From a virus: a stretch of 25,094 bases of DNA. The stretch covers positions 1-25,094 of the IMG/VR virus record IMGVR_UViG_3300035670_001172, one strand, 5' to 3'. A program made the translations under genes and the position numbers. Below, in pieces: positions 21,186 through 25,094 of this stretch; the stretch's first letter is position 1, and each line of letters begins with the position of its first letter. The notes under the pieces were generated by a model. It made no database searches. It was not told where the DNA came from and saw only the letters and a program-made list of their open reading frames with translations.

Positions 21186-22918
21186 GCTCTGCCTCGCGGT
21201 GAGAGCGATTTCTGAGCGTAAGAATTAGCCGCCCAAACCGCTCGATTGCTGCCCATGATTCGATCTTCAAATGACTTCACATCAATTGCTTGTATGTTGT
21301 AATTATTGACCGTGGATGTTCCGCTCATTGCGTAAGACGGAACCACTTGACCAGCCATGCTTGGAACAAATAACTCCGGCCCTCTTTCTCCGACAAGATA
21401 CGGAGCGCCAGAGTTGACCGGACCGCCGCCGGCTCGCTTACCAAATAGACCGCCAAGAACGGGAACATTAGACATAAAGTTCTCAAACAGAGACGGAGCA
21501 CCTTTCATATCTGATTTGAAAATAGTGTCTAAGAATTTATCTAGCGATCTAGATGCTAGCTTTTGCAGAAGTGAAGAAAGAGCAGACTTAAATGCTTGCG
21601 CGGCAGACTTGCCCGACATGAATGCCTCGACAATCGTTGTGCCTATTGACTTAAACCCATCCCGAATGTCTTCTAACATTTCTAATTGCTCTTGCCCGTC
21701 TTTTTTCTTTTCCTGCATGTCTTCCCATTGCTTATTAGCCATGATCTCCGCTTGCTGGCTAAGGTCTAACATCACTTGCATACGTTCTTTTTCAATCTCG
21801 ACTTCGCGCTCATAATCCTTGACGATTTGATCCTGGCGCATCTTCCGCAAATCTTCCATAGCGGCAAGTTCTTGATTGGCTTCTTTTGTAAGCCTCATCA
21901 TTTCTTCTTGCTGCTCTGCTTCCTCTCGGCGTAAACGGATTATTTCCTCCATCTTGGCAAGACCGGCAGGGCCACCTTGCTTTGCAGCCTCAAACCGTAA
22001 CGCAGCTTCTTCGCCTTCTTTCAACTTAAGAATCTGCGCGTCTAAGCCCTCAAGATAAGTCTTTAACGATTTAGCGGCAGACTCAGCGCCAGAATCTTTT
22101 ACGGCCTTAACTCTTGTTCCAGATTGCCTGCCACCCTGCGTAACGCCAACCACTGGAGCGGGAACGGCAGGTTCTTCCTCACCAAAGCCAAGAAACTTTT
22201 TGATCCCCGTATAGGCATCTCGCGCTTTGCCCATCAGGGTTAAAAAGCCGATCTTCGCCTTCTCGGTCATCTGGTCAATAGCGTCGCCTATCTCACCGAT
22301 AGCCAATACACCCTTCTTTGCTTCGCCTGAGAACTTATCGGTATTTCTTGAAAGCTGATCGATCTTGGAAATATCTAAGTTGCCGAATTGCTTGCCAAAC
22401 AATTGAACCTGCAATCGAGCCCGTTCCGCGCCGGCGCTCATGCCAGAAAGAACCGATGTTAGGTCGCGGAAGATGTCGATTTCGGGTCTTAACAGACCGC
22501 CAGCGTCAGCAATACTTACGCCCAACTCTCTAAACAGATCTGCCTGTTCCTTTTGACCGTCTGCGGCAGCACCAAGCGTTACCGAAAAGCGATCCCACAT
22601 CTGCGCGGCGTTATCGGCTTCTTTCCCCGATTGCACCATCGCGCTTTGCAATGCTAAGACTTCCTCAATCGCTAGACCCGAGCCTTCGGCAAAATCATTA
22701 ACCGCATCTGCGGCTTTGAAAAATGAAGTGGCAAACGCTCCAGCGGCAGCGGCGGCTAGTAACATTGGGCTTCGTAGAGCTCCCATCGCAGTACCGAGAA
22801 CGTCGACACTGACTTTCATTTCGCGGGTTTTGGCTTTAGCCCTGTCAATCTCTTGAACGAACTTTGCGCTCTCAAGACCTAACGCGACTTGAAGGGCTGC
22901 GATTAGCTTACCGGCCAT
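21182..22918 (-). CDS. Tape measure protein
   Basis: A 578-residue tail-length determinant. It has an N-terminal helix bundle, a hydrophobic segment at about 50-68 (SPMLLAAAAAGAFATSFF) that may insert in the host membrane, and a long charged coiled coil (about 290-400, with runs of KLKEGEEAALRFEAAKQG and MMRLTKEANQELAAMEDLRK). The C-terminal region has LFGKRAGGGPVNSGAPYLVG and ERGPELFVPSMAGQ, typical of tape measures. At roughly 0.15 nm per residue this predicts a tail near 85 nm, short for a siphovirus. It overlaps the chaperone extension by 11 bases and has GGGGG upstream. Confidence 0.9.
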   Translation of the reverse strand: MAGKLIAALQVALGLESAKFVQEIDRAKAKTREMKVSVDVLGTAMGALRSPMLLAAAAAGAFATSFFKAADAVNDFAEGSGLAIEEVLALQSAMVQSGKEADNAAQMWDRFSVTLGAAADGQKEQADLFRELGVSIADAGGLLRPEIDIFRDLTSVLSGMSAGAERARLQVQLFGKQFGNLDISKIDQLSRNTDKFSGEAKKGVLAIGEIGDAIDQMTEKAKIGFLTLMGKARDAYTGIKKFLGFGEEEPAVPAPVVGVTQGGRQSGTRVKAVKDSGAESAAKSLKTYLEGLDAQILKLKEGEEAALRFEAAKQGGPAGLAKMEEIIRLRREEAEQQEEMMRLTKEANQELAAMEDLRKMRQDQIVKDYEREVEIEKERMQVMLDLSQQAEIMANKQWEDMQEKKKDGQEQLEMLEDIRDGFKSIGTTIVEAFMSGKSAAQAFKSALSSLLQKLASRSLDKFLDTIFKSDMKGAPSLFENFMSNVPVLGGLFGKRAGGGPVNSGAPYLVGERGPELFVPSMAGQVVPSYAMSGTSTVNNYNIQAIDVKSFEDRIMGSNRAVWAANSYAQKSLSPRGRA

Positions 22919-23225
22919 TGTTTCCCCCTAAGATGTCTAAAAACTCTGACTTAAACCCTGGCAGACTTGTGAATGCTAGGAAGTCGCGCTCTTGTCTTGT
23001 CATGTAATTTGGAGGTACGAAATATTCCTCCAAGTGCGGGAAAAACTCACGGCTCTTGATCGGGTTTTTAGACAACGCGTTGTAAACAATCGCCATCAGA
23101 TGCGAGATCAACATTAAGTTTTGTCTCGCGCCAATCATGCCATCACGGTACATCAATTCTAACTCTCGCGTGGTCACTACATCAAGACTGTCTATGACTT
23201 CGGGAGACTGACCGTTAAAGATCAT
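22908..23225 (-). CDS. Tail assembly chaperone T extension (expressed by -1 frameshift)
   Basis: This 105-residue frame is the T-like half of a G/GT chaperone pair. It contains TTRELELMYRDGMIGARQNL, SHLMAIVYNALSKNPIKSRE and a final FKSEFLDILGG. Its frame stays open upstream of the ATG as far as the slippery site, where ribosomes shifting -1 would add LKRSLYRQIRAA before the first Met and create a fusion of about 272 residues with the preceding gene. GT binds the tape measure and promotes tail assembly in lambda. An independent start at the ATG is possible, but no clear ribosome site precedes it. Confidence 0.8.
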   Translation of the reverse strand: MIFNGQSPEVIDSLDVVTTRELELMYRDGMIGARQNLMLISHLMAIVYNALSKNPIKSREFFPHLEEYFVPPNYMTRQERDFLAFTSLPGFKSEFLDILGGNNGR

Positions 23226-23257
23226 CGCCGCCCGAATCTGCCGATATAGTGACCGCT

Positions 23258-23725
23258 TTAGTTTTTTTCGACTTCCTTGTAGTCTGGATTCACCGCCTTC
23301 TCGATCAGATCGGTAAGGTGTTTGATCTGAGCCGGAGAAAACGATTCGGAAATGTCTTCGTAAGAAAGCGCAAAAAGTTCTTGCCCTTCCTCGAAACCAA
23401 CTAAGTTTATGAGCGCAATCTCACGCATGATCTCTTGGGCTTTGAACCGTGAGGCTTCTTTCAGGCTTCGCCCCTCGACCACAATGTCGTCGTCTTTACG
23501 CTCAACCTCTACCGTCTTGTTGATTTTGTACAGCTTCTCAAACGTGTCGACTAGCTTTGCGTATTCCTGCTCTAACAGAGCATCAGGAGGGTTTTTGATC
23601 TTGCCTTCAAGCTCAAGCATTTCCTTCCTGGTGGGAAGATAAACCTTTAGCGCATGACCAGCAAAATCGATGTCAGCGTACTTCTGTCTTTGGAACGAAG
23701 AACCGAATTTGTCTTGTAATCTCAT
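23258..23725 (-). CDS. Tail assembly chaperone G
   Basis: A 155-residue, mostly helical, charged protein placed between the HK97 gp10-like gene and the tape measure, where lambda has G. It contains DIDFAGHALKVYLPTRKEML and ends NPDYKEVEKN immediately at a run of seven A residues. A -1 shift at that run extends it into the T frame. G coats the tape measure before tail polymerisation. The start is set by an ATGA overlap with the preceding gene. Confidence 0.85.
   Translation of the reverse strand: MRLQDKFGSSFQRQKYADIDFAGHALKVYLPTRKEMLELEGKIKNPPDALLEQEYAKLVDTFEKLYKINKTVEVERKDDDIVVEGRSLKEASRFKAQEIMREIALINLVGFEEGQELFALSYEDISESFSPAQIKHLTDLIEKAVNPDYKEVEKN
23261..23267 (-). promoter_or_regulatory. 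-1 programmed frameshift site A-AAA-AAC
   Basis: On the minus strand the last codons of the G gene are GAA AAA AAC TAA. The heptamer A-AAA-AAC fits X-XXY-YYZ in the correct phase. Slipping -1 bypasses the TAA and continues CTA AAG CGG in the T frame. AAGGAAG lies a few bases upstream and could stimulate the shift, as an internal Shine-Dalgarno does in dnaX. I could not establish a downstream stem by eye. Confidence 0.8.
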
Positions 23726-24198
23726 TTTCTAACCTTTGCTCGTTGTTTTGCCGCCCAAAGATCCATGTGAGCGCTCATAAGAGACGCTAACCGATCAAGA
23801 GCGGAGCTTGCCATTGATTGAAAACTGTTTCGTATAAACGGCCTAGCAGGAACCTCTGCTGTACCGAATTCTATAGCCTCGGCTGCGGGTCTGTACTCAC
23901 CTTTAGCATCTTTATAACCAACACCAACGTCGACAAACCCGAAAGCAATAGTGTCGCGGGTAAGGTACTTTTTCTTTTTGTCTTTGCCCGTTGCAACCTT
24001 CGCGCCGTTGCGAACTTTAAGTTGTAGCTTTCCAGTATCGACAGGAACTCTTGCGCGGATCGCGGCCTTGACAGGTTCCATCGCAGACTTAAGACCGGGA
24101 AGTAATGATCGCCTAGCTTTGGTCGTGCCGAATTCTTGAGCTAATTCTAAAAGCGAATCCTCAAACTCTCGGAAACCTTTAACCTCAATCTTTCCCAT
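23722..24198 (-). CDS. HK97 gp10-like tail component
   Basis: A 158-residue protein. It begins MGKIEVKGFREFEDSLLELA, has PVDTGKLQLKVRN in the centre and ends with the diagnostic EFGTAEVPARPFIRNSFQS, which defines HK97 gp10-like minor tail or tail-completion proteins. These usually sit at the head-tail joint. Here the gene lies downstream of the tail tube gene rather than before it. It overlaps the small gene upstream by 14 bases and the G gene by four. Confidence 0.9.
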   Translation of the reverse strand: MGKIEVKGFREFEDSLLELAQEFGTTKARRSLLPGLKSAMEPVKAAIRARVPVDTGKLQLKVRNGAKVATGKDKKKKYLTRDTIAFGFVDVGVGYKDAKGEYRPAAEAIEFGTAEVPARPFIRNSFQSMASSALDRLASLMSAHMDLWAAKQRAKVRK

Positions 24199-24409
24199 TG
24201 GTCACGATCTTTTTGAAGATTAGATCGTTAAGACGAATTACATAATTTACTACTTCGTCTGGTGTCATGTCTGGCGCATGGTTTTCTGCAATCTTGTGGC
24301 AAAGGCTAATGTTGATAAGCCTTTGTTGAGGATACCCAAACCAGTTCTTAGAACCGGTTTGGGCTTGCGTGACTAGGTAAGCCAGCAGATCATCACTCGC
24401 TCTTTGCAT
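24185..24409 (-). CDS. Hypothetical small tail-module protein
   Basis: A 74-residue helical protein, MQRASDDLLAYLVTQAQTGS, with NWFGYPQQRLINISLCHKIA and TPDEVVNYVIRLNDLIFKKI. GAGGG is upstream of the ATG, and it overlaps the genes on both sides. I do not recognise a family. The setting between tube and gp10-like genes suggests a tail assembly accessory. Confidence 0.65.
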   Translation of the reverse strand: MQRASDDLLAYLVTQAQTGSKNWFGYPQQRLINISLCHKIAENHAPDMTPDEVVNYVIRLNDLIFKKIVTNGKD

Positions 24410-24581
24410 GAGCCCTCAACACTGAAAGACAGACTGCTTCGGCACCGCCGGGGCTGGCTTCCTGTAAGGCGGCATCCACCTCTTGAAGGGTAAAGGGATG
24501 CCCTTTTGCCATTGCATGAAGGTCGCCCCTAAATTCCGCCATCAATGCCACTAATTCATCAAGTGTTGTTTGACCAGCCAT
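24393..24581 (-). CDS. Hypothetical small tail-module protein
   Basis: A 62-residue helical protein beginning MAGQTTLDELVALMAEFRGD and ending LSVLRAHAKSE. I chose this ATG because GAGG lies eight bases before it; a longer frame would start deep within the tail tube gene. The overlap with the tube gene is then only 23 bases. Unknown function. Confidence 0.6.
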   Translation of the reverse strand: MAGQTTLDELVALMAEFRGDLHAMAKGHPFTLQEVDAALQEASPGGAEAVCLSVLRAHAKSE

Positions 24582-25053
24582 ATTGATTGCCTCTTGGATG
24601 AATCGTAAAAGTAACCTGAGCCTCTGCGCCAGGAGCAGGGTCAATCGTCCACTGACTGACGCGGCCATTGAAAGCGTAATAGACGTAATTGGTTCCATCT
24701 GTCGCAGCAATCACAAACGTACGGTCAATGGTTCCGTTGTAAGCGTCGCCCCTAAGTAAAAGAAGGTTTGTGTCTGCTGGATTCCACGCAGCCACAACCG
24801 TCATGGAAGTTGGCGCAGACTGCACCGGGATCTTGTCAGATTGACGCGAACCGGCAACTGAAAAGTTAGCGACTGCATCATCCTGACCAAATGCAGGAAT
24901 CGCCTCAACCGGAACAAGATTGCCAGAGACAGCAATCGCGGAAACCGAGGCATAAACGCTAAGGTTAGCCGTTGTTAAAACGGTTGGAGTAGCCCCCGGC
25001 TGGCAGTATAGAGAGGCTGAAAAGCCGGGTAAAACTTTATTTGGTAGTGCCAT
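24559..25053 (-). CDS. Major tail (tube) protein
   Basis: A 164-residue beta-rich protein at the head of the visible late tail genes. It starts MALPNKVLPGFSASLYCQPG, has VEAIPAFGQDDAVANFSVAG and KIPVQSAPTSMTVVAAWNPA, a tube-type strand (LLLLRGDAYNGTIDRTFVIA), YVYYAFNGRVSQWTIDPAPG and QVTFTIHPRG. Strand order and size fit tail tube proteins of siphoviruses. GAGGTG lies upstream of the ATG. It should assemble as stacked hexamers around the tape measure. Confidence 0.8.
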   Translation of the reverse strand: MALPNKVLPGFSASLYCQPGATPTVLTTANLSVYASVSAIAVSGNLVPVEAIPAFGQDDAVANFSVAGSRQSDKIPVQSAPTSMTVVAAWNPADTNLLLLRGDAYNGTIDRTFVIAATDGTNYVYYAFNGRVSQWTIDPAPGAEAQVTFTIHPRGNQYGWSNNT

Positions 25054-25061
25054 TTTTCACC

Positions 25062-25094
25062 TCACGAAGGAATATCTAAAGTAGAGTCTAAAAC
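25062..25094 (-). CDS. C-terminal fragment of upstream gene, cut by window edge
   Basis: Ten codons reading VLDSTLDIPS then TGA are visible just before the tail tube gene, whose ribosome site overlaps the region after the stop. One other frame is also open over this short length, so the assignment is weak. By position it could be a tail terminator or neck gene. Confidence 0.3.
   Translation of the reverse strand, partial: VLDSTLDIPS

Noticed and set aside
22908-23225. T-like frame as a stand-alone gene from its own ATG
   Set aside because: No clear ribosome site precedes it, while the frame is open back to a correctly phased slippery heptamer; frameshift expression is the better explanation.
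1-25094. tRNA genes, integrase or attachment sites
   Set aside because: None seen by eye on either strand; the window alone does not show whether the phage is temperate.

Overview
The window is part of a tailed-phage genome or prophage (Caudoviricetes), most likely a siphovirus. Evidence is a compact tail module with a short tape-measure protein, a lambda G/GT-type chaperone frameshift, a fused J-type tail hub, a holin/endolysin cassette and a lambda-Red-like recombination set. GC content is moderate (about 45%, judged by eye). Several small genes resemble families common in phages of Betaproteobacteria, and the tail-side genes resemble those of uncultured aquatic phages. The host is therefore probably an aquatic betaproteobacterium, but this is inference. 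Terminase, portal, capsid, integrase and a recognisable repressor are not in the window.

Layout. (1) About 1-3619, leftward: an early/accessory operon read from 3619 down past the left edge. It holds a nuclease-like protein, a DUF1376 replication protein, a short helicase-loader-like protein, a 47-residue protein, a MazG-like pyrophosphohydrolase, two winged-helix-like proteins and several small phage proteins, mostly joined by ATGA stop/start overlaps. (2) About 3620-3706: a divergent intergenic control region. (3) 3707-6700, rightward: a 25-residue membrane peptide, ERF annealing protein, two conserved phage proteins, a DUF1364 zinc-binding nuclease-like protein, SSB, YqaJ/lambda-exonuclease-like nuclease and two small genes. 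(4) 25094 down to 6630, leftward late genes: tail tube, small tail genes, HK97 gp10-like protein, chaperones G and GT, tape measure, two distal-tail proteins, a GNAT-like protein, the J-like hub with an S74 chaperone domain, a glycosyltransferase, a run of virion decoration/adhesin proteins, then TM protein, endolysin and holin. The rightward early and leftward late blocks converge and overlap near 6630-6700. There is no gene-free stretch longer than about 110 bases.

How it works together. The DUF1376 protein and the loader-like protein should start replication, perhaps at six perfect tandem heptamers inside the DUF1376 gene. ERF, SSB and the exonuclease form a single-strand-annealing recombination set. 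Late genes build a long non-contractile tail and release the virions. The surface of the particle appears unusually elaborate: collagen-like stalks, three LamG domains, a glycine-rich adhesin with a strict 20-residue repeat, and a dedicated glycosyltransferase. The most notable observations are the heptamer array, a nested-stem structured RNA candidate (C4-antisense-like) in the DUF1376 leader, the A-AAA-AAC frameshift site, the 20-residue repeat protein and two very small genes.
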